From positions 2,440,501 through 2,504,500 of the forward strand of contig NZ_CP020700.1 of assembly GCF_003932715.1 (NCBI RefSeq): a stretch of DNA of 64,000 bases, written 5' to 3'. This document shows, in pieces, positions 27,286-36,131 of the stretch; the stretch's first letter is position 1; every line of letters starts with the position of its first letter. The notes under the pieces were generated by a model. It was not told the origin of the DNA, did no database searches, and saw only the letters and a program-made list of their open reading frames with translations. A program made the translations under genes and the position numbers. This stretch comes from Streptomyces tsukubensis. Its GTDB lineage: Bacteria > Actinomycetota > Actinomycetes > Streptomycetales > Streptomycetaceae.

Positions 27286-27301
27286 ATAACCTGCGGCGGG
27301 C

Positions 27302-27886
27302 TCAGCCCTTGCGGCCGGCGAGCTTCCACGCGGTGGGCAGCGCGCCCATGGCCAGGGCCGCCTTCACGGCGTCACCGATCAGGAACGGGGTGAGCCCCGC
27401 CGCGACCGCCTGCGAGAGCGTCATCCCGGTCGAGAGCGCGAGGTAGGGGACGCCGATCGCGTAGATGATCGCCGAGCCGAGGGCCATCGCGGCCGCCGTA
27501 CGCCATACGGAGCGGTCCGCGCCGCGGCGGGCCAGGGCGCCGACGACACCGGCCGCGAGCAGCATGCCGAGGATGTAGCCGAAGGACGGCATGCCCCAGC
27601 CGGACTCGCCCTCCGCGAACCACGGCATGCCCGCGACGCCCGCGACCGCGTAGAGCGCCAGGGAGAGCAGACCCCGGCGGGCGCCGAGCGCGGTGCCGAC
27701 GAGGAGCGCCGCGAAGGTCTGGCCGGAGACGGGCACCGGGGAGCCGGGGATCGGGACGGCGATCTGGGCGGCCAGACCGGTGAGGGCCGCACCGCCGACG
27801 ACGAGTGCGATATCGCGGGCCCGGGAGGCGGGGATCAGGTCCGCGAGGACCGCGCCGGGACGGGAGGTGACGGTGGCAGTGCTCAT
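27302..27886 (-). CDS. bioY: Biotin transporter substrate-binding subunit BioY
   Basis: A 194-residue protein with six helices and BioY signatures: QIAVPIPGSPVPVSGQTFAA in the first half, GARRGLLSLALY, and GMPWFAEGESGWGMPSFGYI with the biotin-binding region. BioY is the S component of ECF-type vitamin transporters; no bioM/bioN energising genes are nearby, so it works alone or with a shared ECF module. The ATG at 27886 follows GGAGAG by 5 bases. It is divergent from the amino-acid permease. Confidence 0.95.
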   Translation of the reverse strand: MSTATVTSRPGAVLADLIPASRARDIALVVGGAALTGLAAQIAVPIPGSPVPVSGQTFAALLVGTALGARRGLLSLALYAVAGVAGMPWFAEGESGWGMPSFGYILGMLLAAGVVGALARRGADRSVWRTAAAMALGSAIIYAIGVPYLALSTGMTLSQAVAAGLTPFLIGDAVKAALAMGALPTAWKLAGRKG

Positions 27887-28103
27887 CGGACTCTCCGGAA
27901 GGTGAGGAAGAAGAAGGGGGTGCGCAGGGCGGGAACGGGCGGACGCCCGGCGGCGGAGAACGGCAGAAAAAGGGGGCGGTCGGCAGGGAACACGGTGACC
28001 GTAACCGACGGTCCCGGACCGCTTCACCATCAGCCGCCGACAAAGGACGCCCGGAGCCGTTCATGGGGATTCCACAAAGCGCCGTTCACGCCTCGGGCGG
28101 TAC

Positions 28104-28117
28104 GTGACGCTGGTCAC
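28104..28117. promoter_or_regulatory. Crp-like site GTGACGCTGGTCAC
   Basis: The site matches GTG-N6-GNCAC, the form I recall for the S. coelicolor cAMP receptor protein, and is part of a CGTGAC/GTCACG palindrome. It lies about 100 bases upstream of the permease promoter. Confidence 0.4.
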
Positions 28118-28200
28118 GCGCCGAGCGGGCCCCTCGACCCACGGGCCCGAGGTGATGGGTTCTGTAGGATCTCACCAAAGAGCGCCGGACCGACCTGACG

Positions 28201-28229
28201 TTACCCGCGAGTAGGCGCGTGGATACGAT
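28201..28229 (+). promoter_or_regulatory. Promoter of the amino-acid permease gene
   Basis: TTACCC (28201-28206), 17-base spacer, TACGAT (28224-28229). The predicted start gives a leader of about 105 bases. Confidence 0.5.
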
Positions 28230-28341
28230 GTGTGAGCCTGGTGACCGTATAGCGGACACCCGTTCCCTCTGGCCGGTACACCCACTCAGACTGTGGCCCC
28301 TCCGACGAATCTCCCCGACCGCTAGCGAAGAGGGCGTCCCC

Positions 28342-29766
28342 ATGTCCCGTACCTCCGCCCCCGCCGAACAGGCGGAACCCACCGGGCAGAACGGCGGCGA
28401 GCGCCGCCCGGCCGATGTCACGCTCACCCAGGGCCTCAAGCAGCGCCATCTGTCGATGATCGCCCTCGGCGGGGTCATCGGCGCCGGGCTCTTCGTCGGC
28501 TCCGGCGCGGGCATCGCCGCCGCCGGTCCCTCCATCGTCGTGGCGTACGCGCTCTCCGGGCTGCTGGTCATGCTGGTGATGCGGATGCTGGGCGAGCTGT
28601 CGGCGGCCAATCCGGCCTCCGGTTCGTTCTCCGTCCACGCCGAGCGGGCGATCGGCCCCTGGGCCGGATTCACCTCCGGCTGGGCGTTCTGGTTTCTTCT
28701 CTGCGTCGCCGTGGGGCTGGAGGGCATCGGCGCAGCAAAGATCATGACGGGCTGGCTGCCGGGCACCCCGGAGTGGGCCTGGGTCGCCCTCTTCATGGTC
28801 ACGTTCTGTATCACCAACCTTGCGGCGGTGAAGAACTTCGGCGAGTTCGAGTTCTGGTTCGCAGCCCTCAAAGTCGGTGCGATCGCGCTCTTCCTGGTGA
28901 TCGGCGGGCTCGCCATCGCCGGGCTGCTCCCCGGCACCGACGCGCCCGGCACCGCCAACCTCACCGGCGACGGCGGATTCATGCCCAACGGCGTCGACGG
29001 GCTGATCGTCGGACTGCTCGCTTCCGTCTTCGCGTACGGCGGTCTGGAGACCGTCTCCATCGCCGCGGCGGAGTCCGAGCACCCGGTGCAGGGCGTCGCC
29101 AAGGCCGTCCGTACCGCGATGTGGCGGATCGCGGTCTTCTACATCGGCTCCATGGCCGTCATCGTCACCCTCGTGCCGTGGAACGACCCCGATGTCGTCT
29201 CCAAGGGCCCGTACGTCGCCACCCTCGACCACCTCGGGATCCCCGGCGCCGACCAGATCATGAACGTGGTCGTGCTGATCGCCCTGCTCTCCGCGATGAA
29301 CGCGAACATCTACGGCGCCTCCCGGATGGCCTGCTCCCTGGTCGCCCGCGGCCAGGGACCGGCGAAGCTCGGCCGTACGTCCGGCGGAGTCCCGCGGTAC
29401 GCCGTCCTCGCCTCGTCCCTCTTCGGCTTCGGCTGCGTCCTGCTGAGCTACTGGCGGCCCGACGACGTCTTCATGTGGCTGCTGAAGATGATCGGCGCGA
29501 TCATCCTCGTCGTGTGGATCTTCATCGCGGTCTCGCAGCTGGTGCTGCGCCGCCGCACCGAGCGGGAGGACCCGTCGAAGCTGGTCGTCCGGATGTGGGC
29601 GTACCCCTATCTGACCTGGCTGGCGCTGGCCGGAATGGTGGCCGTCTTCCTGCTGATGGCCCGGGAGCCGGACACCCGTACCCAGCTCTACTACACCGGC
29701 GGGCTGACGGCCGTCCTCGCGGCGATCGGCTACGCACGGCAGCGGTCCGCACGCACGGAGCGATAG
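28342..29766 (+). CDS. APC-family amino-acid permease (AAT/GabP type)
   Basis: 474 residues with 12 membrane helices after a polar 45-residue N-terminus. The AAT signature GLKQRHLSMIALGGVIGAGLF (split here around helix 1) and SAANPASGSFSVHAERAIGPW are the strongest matches; GGLETVSIAAAESEHP lies in helix 6 and NANIYGASRM in helix 8. It takes up an amino acid or GABA with H+; the specificity cannot be read from the sequence. The ATG at 28342 has GAAGAGGG upstream. In-frame codons before it are non-coding promoter sequence. Confidence 0.93.
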   Translation: MSRTSAPAEQAEPTGQNGGERRPADVTLTQGLKQRHLSMIALGGVIGAGLFVGSGAGIAAAGPSIVVAYALSGLLVMLVMRMLGELSAANPASGSFSVHAERAIGPWAGFTSGWAFWFLLCVAVGLEGIGAAKIMTGWLPGTPEWAWVALFMVTFCITNLAAVKNFGEFEFWFAALKVGAIALFLVIGGLAIAGLLPGTDAPGTANLTGDGGFMPNGVDGLIVGLLASVFAYGGLETVSIAAAESEHPVQGVAKAVRTAMWRIAVFYIGSMAVIVTLVPWNDPDVVSKGPYVATLDHLGIPGADQIMNVVVLIALLSAMNANIYGASRMACSLVARGQGPAKLGRTSGGVPRYAVLASSLFGFGCVLLSYWRPDDVFMWLLKMIGAIILVVWIFIAVSQLVLRRRTEREDPSKLVVRMWAYPYLTWLALAGMVAVFLLMAREPDTRTQLYYTGGLTAVLAAIGYARQRSARTER

Positions 29767-29870
29767 TCCCGCACGACGGATTGACGCTCCGCCCCCGCGG
29801 TTCCAAGCTCGGATCCCATCGACGGATCGTACGAACCGACCCCGCACGCCGGTGGACGGCGAACGACGAA

Positions 29871-29894
29871 TCGACGGATCGACGGATCGACGGA
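29871..29894. repeat. 8-bp tandem repeat (TCGACGGA x3)
   Basis: Three perfect copies lie between the permease stop and the dehydrogenase start, with related partial copies around 29818 and 29865. Confidence 0.8.
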
Positions 29895-29961
29895 CGGTGG
29901 GGCGGCCGGGAGATCGGGTCAGGGACCGGTGGGCCCGCCGCCGCATACGCGGAGGCGATGT

Positions 29962-30960
29962 ATGAGAGTCCTGGCTGCCGGTGATCACTTCGTCCGCAAC
30001 GCCCTGATCGCCGAGGCCCTCAGACGCGATCTCGCGGACGCGGCGGCGCTCGACCTCACCGAGCTGACCCTGCCCTGGCCGCTGGAGCCCTTCGGGCCGG
30101 TCGGCGAGGTGGAGGAGGCCAGCGACAGCGAGGACGCCCTGATCGCCGCGTTGGACGGGGTCGAGGTGTGCGTCACCCAGATGGCGCCCTTCACCGAACG
30201 GGTGCTGGCCGCGGCGCCCGCGCTGAAGCTGATCGCGGTCTGCCGGAGCTGGCCGGTCAACGTCAATGTGGCGGCGGCGCGGGACCGCGGCGTCCGGGTG
30301 GTCTGCGCGCCCGGACGCAACGCGGCGGCCACCGCCGAGTTCACCCTCGGGCTGATGCTCTGCGCCATGCGCCGTATCCCCGAGGCGCACAACTCCCTCA
30401 CCTCGAAGGGCCACTGGGACGGGTCCTGCTACACCTACGAGCACAGCGGTACGGAGCTGGAGGACACCGCCGTCGGGGTCGTCGGGCACGGGGCCGTGGG
30501 CAGCCGCGTCGCCCGGGTGCTGGGCGCGTTCGGCTCCGCCGTCTCGGTGTACGACCCCTATGTCCGCGGTGAGGTCCACGGCACCCGGACGGCATCCCTG
30601 GAGGCGCTGCTGGTCCGCTCCCGGGTCCTCACCCTGCACGCCCGGCTCACCCGTGAGACCCGCGGCATGATCGGACCGCACGAACTCTCCCTGATGCCGC
30701 GCGGAGCGGTCCTGGTGAACACGGCCCGCGGGGCGATCGTGGACACCGAGGCCCTCTGCGACGCGCTCGACAGCGGACACCTCGCCGCCGCCGCACTCGA
30801 CGTCTATGAGGAGGAGCCGCCGCGCCCGGGATCCCGCCTCTTCGCCACCCCGAACCTGGTGCTGACACCGCATGTGGGCGGCGCGAGCCGGCAGGTGGCA
30901 CGGAAGGCGGCGGCGTTCATCGCCACGGAGATACGGCGTTACGCGGTGGGGCGGGGCTGA
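29962..30960 (+). CDS. D-2-hydroxyacid dehydrogenase (NAD-binding)
   Basis: 332 residues. The Rossmann motif GHGAVGSRVARVLGAFG lies at about 174-190, and the catalytic Arg (VNTARGAIVD), Glu (LDVYEEEPP) and His (LTPHVGGAS) are all present. It belongs to the SerA/GhrA-like group that reduces 2-keto acids; the substrate is not determined. The ATG at 29962 follows GGAGG by 7 bases. It follows the permease by 195 bases with a tandem repeat between and could form part of an uptake-plus-catabolism unit, though there is no direct evidence of coupling. Confidence 0.9.
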   Translation: MRVLAAGDHFVRNALIAEALRRDLADAAALDLTELTLPWPLEPFGPVGEVEEASDSEDALIAALDGVEVCVTQMAPFTERVLAAAPALKLIAVCRSWPVNVNVAAARDRGVRVVCAPGRNAAATAEFTLGLMLCAMRRIPEAHNSLTSKGHWDGSCYTYEHSGTELEDTAVGVVGHGAVGSRVARVLGAFGSAVSVYDPYVRGEVHGTRTASLEALLVRSRVLTLHARLTRETRGMIGPHELSLMPRGAVLVNTARGAIVDTEALCDALDSGHLAAAALDVYEEEPPRPGSRLFATPNLVLTPHVGGASRQVARKAAAFIATEIRRYAVGRG

Positions 30961-31055
30961 CCCGTAGCGCCCCGGGTCTGCGGGCAGGTGTGGAGACGGG
31001 CCGATGAGCCCCCCGACCGGAGGACTAGGTCCAATGCACGACGCGGCGTCAGCCG

Positions 31056-31092
31056 TTGTCGCTGGTAGCGTGCAGTTGCATAGGATGTGCAA
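31056..31092 (+). promoter_or_regulatory. sodF promoter with Nur-like operator
   Basis: TTGTCG (31056-31061), 19-base spacer, TAGGAT (31081-31086) forms a promoter. Over its -10 lies the inverted repeat TTGCATAGGATGTGCAA (31076-31092), close to the Nur box (TTGCA arms) that lets nickel-bound Nur repress sodF. Confidence 0.65.
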
Positions 31093-31121
31093 TAAGCGTC
31101 ACCGGAGGGACCGGACACACC

Positions 31122-31757
31122 ATGGCCATCTACACGCTGCCCGAACTGCCGTACGACTACGCCGCTCTTGCGCCGGTGATCAGCCCGGAAATCATCGAGC
31201 TGCACCACGACAAGCACCACGCCGCCTACGTCAAGGGCGCCAACGACACCCTTGACCAGCTGGCCGAGGCGCGGGACAAGGACGCGTGGGGGGCGATCAA
31301 CGGACTGGAGAAGAACCTCGCGTTCCACCTCTCCGGCCATATCCTCCACAGCATCTACTGGCACAACATGACCGGCGACGGCGGCGGCGAGCCCCTCGAC
31401 AAGGACGGTGTGGGCGAGCTGGCGGACGCCATCGCCGAGTCCTTCGGGTCGTTCGCGAAGTTCAAGGCGCAGCTGACGAAGGCGTCCGCGACCACGCAGG
31501 GCTCCGGCTGGGGCGTGCTCGCCTACGAGCCGGTCAGCGGCCGGCTGATCGTGGAGCAGGTCTACGACCACCAGGGCAACGTCGGCCAGGGCTCGGTGCC
31601 GATCCTGGTCTTCGACGCCTGGGAGCACGCCTTCTACCTCCAGTACAAGAACCAGAAGGTCGACTTCATCGAGGCGATGTGGCAGGTCGTCAACTGGCAG
31701 GACGTCGCCAAGCGCTACGAGCAGGCCAAGGGGCGCACTTCGCTGATCGCCCCCTGA
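31122..31757 (+). CDS. sodF: Superoxide dismutase, Fe/Mn type
   Basis: A 211-residue enzyme disproportionating superoxide. Metal ligands are His28 ([12 protein letters not shown]), His in [13 protein letters not shown] near residue 78, and Asp and His in [13 protein letters not shown] near 165-170. The order with a DsbA-like gene and pepN downstream corresponds to sodF1 of S. coelicolor as I recall. Start ATG 31122; GGAGG lies 13 bases upstream, rather far. Nickel control through Nur is suggested by the operator over the -10. Two hairpins close the transcript. Confidence 0.96.
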   Translation: MAIYTLPELPYDYAALAPVISPEIIELHHDKHHAAYVKGANDTLDQLAEARDKDAWGAINGLEKNLAFHLSGHILHSIYWHNMTGDGGGEPLDKDGVGELADAIAESFGSFAKFKAQLTKASATTQGSGWGVLAYEPVSGRLIVEQVYDHQGNVGQGSVPILVFDAWEHAFYLQYKNQKVDFIEAMWQVVNWQDVAKRYEQAKGRTSLIAP

Positions 31758-31769
31758 CCGGGTGAACCG

Positions 31770-31800
31770 GTACGGCCGGGGCCGGTGGCCCCGGCCGTAC
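31770..31800 (+). terminator. First terminator after sodF
   Basis: GTACGGCCGGGGCC and its complement form a 14-bp perfect stem with a 3-base loop, 13 bases after the stop. Confidence 0.8.
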
Positions 31801-31856
31801 CCCCGTCGTCCTGCTCGTGATCGTCTTCTCAACCTTCACGTGCGGGCGGAAAGAAG

Positions 31857-31893
31857 AAGGACCCCCGCGAGGACGTGACTCGCGGGGGTCCTT
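31857..31893. terminator. Second, shared terminator between sodF and the DsbA-like gene
   Basis: AAGGACCCCCGCGAG and its complement form 15 bp around a 7-base loop and end in CCTT. The genes on either side converge on it. Confidence 0.8.
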
Positions 31894-31940
31894 CCGTTCC
31901 CCGGGCCCGGCCGGGGAGCCCGGTTCGCCGGGGAGGAGGG

Positions 31941-32582
31941 TCAGAGGTTGGTGAAGTCGGGGTCCGCCGTGCGCGTGCGCTTGATTTCGAAGAAGCCGGG
32001 CGTGGAAGCCACCAGCAGCGTGCCGTCCCAGAGCCTGGCCGCCGCCTCCCCCTGCGGGGCGGGCGTCACCACCGGGCCGAAGAAGGCGATCTGCTCGCCG
32101 TCGGCCCCGGGGACGGCGATGACCGGGGTGCCGACCTCCTGGCCGACCTTCTCGATGCCCTCCTGGTGGGAGGCGCGCACCTCGGTGTCGTACGTGTCCC
32201 GGTCGGCGTAGTCGATCAGCTCCGCGGGCAGCCCGGCGTCCTTCAGGGCGTCGGCGATCGTGTCCCGGCCGGATCCCCGGCCCTCGTTGTGGAAGCGGGT
32301 GCCCAGGGCCGTGTACAGCGGGCCGACGACCTCGTCGCCGTGCAGCTCGCGGGCGGCGGCCACCACCCGGACCGGAGCCCAGGCGTCCTTCAGCCCCTCG
32401 CGGTACTCCTCGGGCAGTTCGTCCAGCCTGTCCTCGTTCAGCACCGCCAGGCTCATCACATGCCAGCGGACCTCGACGTCCCGTACCTTCTCCACCTCCA
32501 GCATCCAGCGGGAGGTCATCCAGGCCCAGGGGCAGAGGGGGTCGAACCAGAAGTCGACGGGGGTCCTGCCGTTGTCAGACAT
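31941..32582 (-). CDS. DsbA-family mycothiol-dependent nitroreductase-like protein (Rv2466c type)
   Basis: 213 residues with a thioredoxin fold and helical insertion. The active site reads DFWFDPLCPWAW (Cys at about residue 17), followed by MTSRWMLEVEKVRDVEV as in M. tuberculosis Rv2466c. The mycobacterial enzyme has CPWC; here the second Cys is Ala, giving a one-cysteine site, so only a monothiol (mycothiol-mixed-disulfide) mechanism is possible. VGTPVIAV supplies the cis-Pro. ATG 32582 lies divergent from pepN with 137 bases between. Confidence 0.88.
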   Translation of the reverse strand: MSDNGRTPVDFWFDPLCPWAWMTSRWMLEVEKVRDVEVRWHVMSLAVLNEDRLDELPEEYREGLKDAWAPVRVVAAARELHGDEVVGPLYTALGTRFHNEGRGSGRDTIADALKDAGLPAELIDYADRDTYDTEVRASHQEGIEKVGQEVGTPVIAVPGADGEQIAFFGPVVTPAPQGEAAARLWDGTLLVASTPGFFEIKRTRTADPDFTNL

Positions 32583-32719
32583 GTCTCTCCTCGGGGAAAC
32601 CGGCGCCGATCGTGCGTCCTTTCGAACAACCGGCGAGGTGACCGGCCGATTCCCCCCGCCGGGCGTCCGGGTGCCCATGGGAGGATCGGGCCGTTGAGCC
32701 GAGAGACGAAGGAGTGCCC

Positions 32720-35305
32720 GTGCCGGGTGAGAATCTGTCCCGCGACGAAGCCCGCGAGCGGGCCGAGCTGCTGTCCGTCGACGGGTACGAGGTGGCCCTC
32801 GACGTCACGTCCGCGACCACGGCCGGGGGCGATGCCACCGAAGGGCCGCTGACCTTCCGGTCCGTGACCACGATCCGCTTCCGCTCCGCCCGGCCGGGCG
32901 CCGACAGCTTCGCGGATCTGATCGCGCCTTCGGTGACCGCCGTCGAACTGAACGGGCGGGCCCTCGACCCGGCCGTCGTCTTCGACGGCACCCGGATCGC
33001 GCTCGACGGTCTGGCCGCGGAGAACGTGCTGGTCGTGGATGCGCAGTGTGCGTACAGCCGGACGGGCGAAGGGCTGCACCGGTTCGTCGACCCGGAGGAC
33101 GGGGAGGTGTACCTCTATACGCAGTACGAGCCCGCCGACGCCCGCCGCGTCTTCGCGAACTTCGAGCAGCCCGATCTCAAGGCGCCGTTCCGGTTCGAGG
33201 TGACCGCGCCCGAGGGCTGGACGGTGTGGAGCAACGGCGCCGGGGAGCGGGACGCCGCGGACGGGGTGTGGCGCTTCACCGAGACCCGGCCGATCTCCAC
33301 GTACATCACCGCGGTCGTCGCCGGTCCGTACCACTACGAGACCGACCTCTACACCCGGACGCTGGACGACGGCACCGTACTGGAGATCCCGCTCGGCGCC
33401 ATGTGCCGCAAGGGCCTGGCCCGGCACTTCGACGCGGACGACGTCTTCCTCGTCACCAAGCAGGGGCTCGACTTCTTCCACGACCGCTTCGACTACCCGT
33501 ACCCGTTCGGCAAGTACGACCAGGCGTTCGTGCCGGAGTACAACATCGGCGCCATGGAGAACCCGGGTTGCGTCACCTTCCGGGAGGAGTTCATCTTCCG
33601 GGGGAAGGTCACCCAGGCGGCGTACGAGCGCCGGGCCAATGTGATCCTGCACGAGATGGCCCATATGTGGTTCGGTGACCTGGTCACCATGGTGTGGTGG
33701 GACGACCTGTGGCTCAAGGAGTCCTTCGCGGACTTCATGGGCTCGTACGCGATGGTCGGCGCGACCCGCTTCACCAACGGCTGGACCACCTTCGCGAACA
33801 ACCGGAAGGCGTGGGCGTACCGCGCCGACCAGATGCCGTCGACGCATCCGGTCACCGCGGACATCCGCGATCTGGAGGACGCCAAGCTCAACTTCGACGG
33901 CATCACCTACGCCAAGGGGGCGAGCGTCCTGAAGCAGCTCGTCGCGTACGTGGGCGAGGACGCGTTCCTGGAAGGCGCCCGGCGCTACTTCAAGCGGCAC
34001 GCGTACGGCAACACCCGGCTGGCGGATCTGCTGTCGGTGCTGGAAGAGGTGTCCGGACGGGATATGACCGCCTGGTCGCGGGCGTGGCTCCAGACGGCCG
34101 GGGTGAACTCCCTGACGCCCGTCGTCACGCACGACGCGAGCGGCAGGATCACCGAGCTGGCGGTCGTCCAGGACCCGGGGAACGGGGTTCCGGGCGAGGA
34201 GGGCGTCCTGCGCCCGCACCGGGTCGCCGTCGGGCTCTACCGGCACGAGGACGGAGAGCTGGTGCGGTACGCGTCCGCCGAGGCGGACGTCACGGGCGCG
34301 CGGACCGTGGTGCCGGAGCTTGCGGGAGCGGAGCGGCCCGCGCTCGTCCTGGTCAACGACGAGGACCTGACGTACTGCAAGATCCGCTTCGACGAGGCGT
34401 CGCTGGAGACGCTCCGCTCGCACCTGGGCGATATCACCGACCCGCTGGCGCGGGCCCTGTGCTGGTCGGCGCTGTGGAACCTGACGCGGGACGCGCTGAT
34501 GCCGGCGCGGGACTTCGTCGGACTGGTGCTGCGGTTCGCCGGGCGCGAGACCGATATCGGCGTACTCCAGATGCTGCACGCCTGGACCCGGATCGCGCTC
34601 GTCCACTACGCGGCACCGGAGTGGCGTGCCGAGGGCGGGCGGCTGCTGGCCCAGGGCGCGCTGCGGGAGCTGCGGCTCGCCGAGCCCGGCGGGCAGCACC
34701 AGCTCACCTGGGCGCGGTTCTTCGCGACCGTCGCGGAGTCGGAGGCGGATCTGCAGCTGCTGTCCGGGCTCCTCGACGGTACGGCGAAAATCGACGGGCT
34801 CGACGTCGACCAGGAGCTGCGCTGGGCCTTCCTGGAGCCGCTGGCCTCGCACGGGGTCGCCGACGCGAACGTGCTCGACGCGGAGCTGGCGCGCGACGAC
34901 ACCGCGTCGGGGACCCGGCACCACGTCCGGTGCCTGGCGGCGCGGCCGTCGGCGGAGGTCAAGGACCGGGCGTGGGCGCGGGTCGTCGCATCGGACGAAC
35001 TGTCCAACGCGCTGGTGGAAGCGACGATCTCCGGGTTCGCTCAGTCGGGGCAGCGGGAGCTGCTGGCGCCGTACGCGCCGCAGTACTTCGAGGCCGTCGA
35101 GCGCGTGTGGAGCGAACGGTCCATCCAGATCGGGATGAGCATCGTGTCGGGCCTGTTCCCCGCGTTCCAGGGGGAGCCGGCGAAGGCGGCCGCGGAGCGG
35201 TGGCTGGCGGAGCACACGGACGCGGCGCCGGCGCTGCGGCGGCTGGTGCTGGAGGCGCACGACGACCTGTCCAGGGCCTTGCGCGCGCAGGCGCGGGACG
35301 CGTAG
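32720..35305 (+). CDS. pepN: Aminopeptidase N (M1), first paralogue
   Basis: An 861-residue zinc metalloprotease that removes N-terminal residues from peptides in the cytosol. The exopeptidase motif GAMEN is at 277-281 (GAMENPG), the zinc site HEMAH at 311-315 with the third ligand Glu in LWLKES about 19 residues on, and an ERAP1-like C-terminal domain from about 530. GTG 32720 is chosen because GAAGGAG ends 5 bases before and the paralogue at 45973 starts at the same place; a GTG two codons upstream is too close to that site. A second copy lies 11 kb away. Confidence 0.95.
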   Translation: MPGENLSRDEARERAELLSVDGYEVALDVTSATTAGGDATEGPLTFRSVTTIRFRSARPGADSFADLIAPSVTAVELNGRALDPAVVFDGTRIALDGLAAENVLVVDAQCAYSRTGEGLHRFVDPEDGEVYLYTQYEPADARRVFANFEQPDLKAPFRFEVTAPEGWTVWSNGAGERDAADGVWRFTETRPISTYITAVVAGPYHYETDLYTRTLDDGTVLEIPLGAMCRKGLARHFDADDVFLVTKQGLDFFHDRFDYPYPFGKYDQAFVPEYNIGAMENPGCVTFREEFIFRGKVTQAAYERRANVILHEMAHMWFGDLVTMVWWDDLWLKESFADFMGSYAMVGATRFTNGWTTFANNRKAWAYRADQMPSTHPVTADIRDLEDAKLNFDGITYAKGASVLKQLVAYVGEDAFLEGARRYFKRHAYGNTRLADLLSVLEEVSGRDMTAWSRAWLQTAGVNSLTPVVTHDASGRITELAVVQDPGNGVPGEEGVLRPHRVAVGLYRHEDGELVRYASAEADVTGARTVVPELAGAERPALVLVNDEDLTYCKIRFDEASLETLRSHLGDITDPLARALCWSALWNLTRDALMPARDFVGLVLRFAGRETDIGVLQMLHAWTRIALVHYAAPEWRAEGGRLLAQGALRELRLAEPGGQHQLTWARFFATVAESEADLQLLSGLLDGTAKIDGLDVDQELRWAFLEPLASHGVADANVLDAELARDDTASGTRHHVRCLAARPSAEVKDRAWARVVASDELSNALVEATISGFAQSGQRELLAPYAPQYFEAVERVWSERSIQIGMSIVSGLFPAFQGEPAKAAAERWLAEHTDAAPALRRLVLEAHDDLSRALRAQARDA

Positions 35306-36131
35306 GCCTGGGCGGGGGGCGTTGGGGGCCGGGGGGCGTTGCAGGGCGCGTGCCCCTGCGGGACCCCGGGGCCACGGGGCGGTGCCGGGGCGCGCGGCCT
35401 TGCGGTGCCTTGCGGTGCCGGGGCGCGGGCCCCTGCGGGGCCTGGCGGGACCGGGGGCCGAGGGGCCTTTGCGGGGTCGCGCGTGACCCCGCGGGGCCCG
35501 AGCGGTGCGCCCGGGTCCGCGGGGGCCGCGCCGTGGGGCCTTGCGGGGGGCGCGTGACGCCACAGGGCCCGAGCGGTGCGCCTTGCCCGCAAGGCCCTTC
35601 GGCCCCGGGGCCAAAGCCGGGGTCGCGCGAGACGGGGCGCGGCTGCACCACCGTTGTGGGCATACGTTCCGCCGGGGCGGAACGGGTGGGCACAACCCAC
35701 GGGCGCCCTGACCGGACCAGGGCTTCGACCCCGGGCCCGGCTCCCTCAGGGGCGCCGCACCCGGCAAGGCCCCCTGGGCGGAACGTACCGGAACGGGCAC
35801 CGCGCCCCGGGGCGTTGTGCCCACCCGTTCCGCCCGCGGAACGCCTGCCCACAACGGTGGTGCGCCGGGCCGGGCACACCCGTACCGGCCACAACGTGGA
35901 GCACGGGTCCGCCCGCCCCGGGGCGCCGGACGCGGCGCGCAAGCGACCGGGCATGCACTCTGCCCCAGACGGGGAACACCACCCGCCCCGGGGCGCCGGG
36001 GCAGGCAACGGGTGCGCGCCCTGCCCGCAACGTGCGCGGCGCGTCGGGACTTTGGGGCGGTGGGGTGTCAGCTTGGCGACGGGGGCGTAACAGGGGTTAT
36101 CCCGGCCCCGAACCACGGGCATCCCCTCCGC
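35306..36131. other. Gene-free, extremely GC-rich repetitive stretch
   Basis: 826 bases with no supportable gene. The first 300 bases are runs of GGGGCC-, GCGGGG- and GGGCCCGAGCGGTGCGCC-type words (the last occurs twice, near 35495 and 35565). Next comes the large inverted repeat 35645-35863. The last 250 bases are GC-rich without signal until the next start at 36132. Open frames across it have no normal codon bias. Confidence 0.7.
35645..35863. repeat. Imperfect 50-bp inverted repeat flanking 117 bases
   Basis: The left arm (35645-35696) begins GCACCACCGTTGTGGGC and ends GGCGGAACGGGTGGGCACAAC; the right arm (35814-35863) is its complement with a few mismatches around the centre (CATACG versus CGCCTG region). 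Each arm itself contains a GTTCCGCC/GGCGGAAC palindrome. It could be a miniature dispersed element, a foldback, or a complex terminator. Confidence 0.75.

Larger units (their letters stand above)
27887..28341. other. Divergent intergenic region bioY / amino-acid permease
   Basis: 455 bases without a gene. It holds a Crp-like palindrome (28104-28117), a TAGGAT at 28165-28170 and a probable promoter TTACCC-N17-TACGAT (28201-28229) reading toward the permease. I saw no biotin riboswitch-like structure. Confidence 0.5.

Noticed and set aside
27887..28100. Riboswitch or BioQ-type operator controlling bioY
   Set aside because: I found no conserved riboswitch core and no convincing TGAAC/GTTCA palindrome close to the bioY start.
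32516..35854. A 1112-residue minus-strand frame
   Set aside because: It is antisense to pepN and runs into the GC desert; no motif and no ribosome site.
35645..35863. Insertion sequence
   Set aside because: Only an inverted repeat is present; the 117 bases between the arms cannot code for a transposase and no target duplication was recognised.
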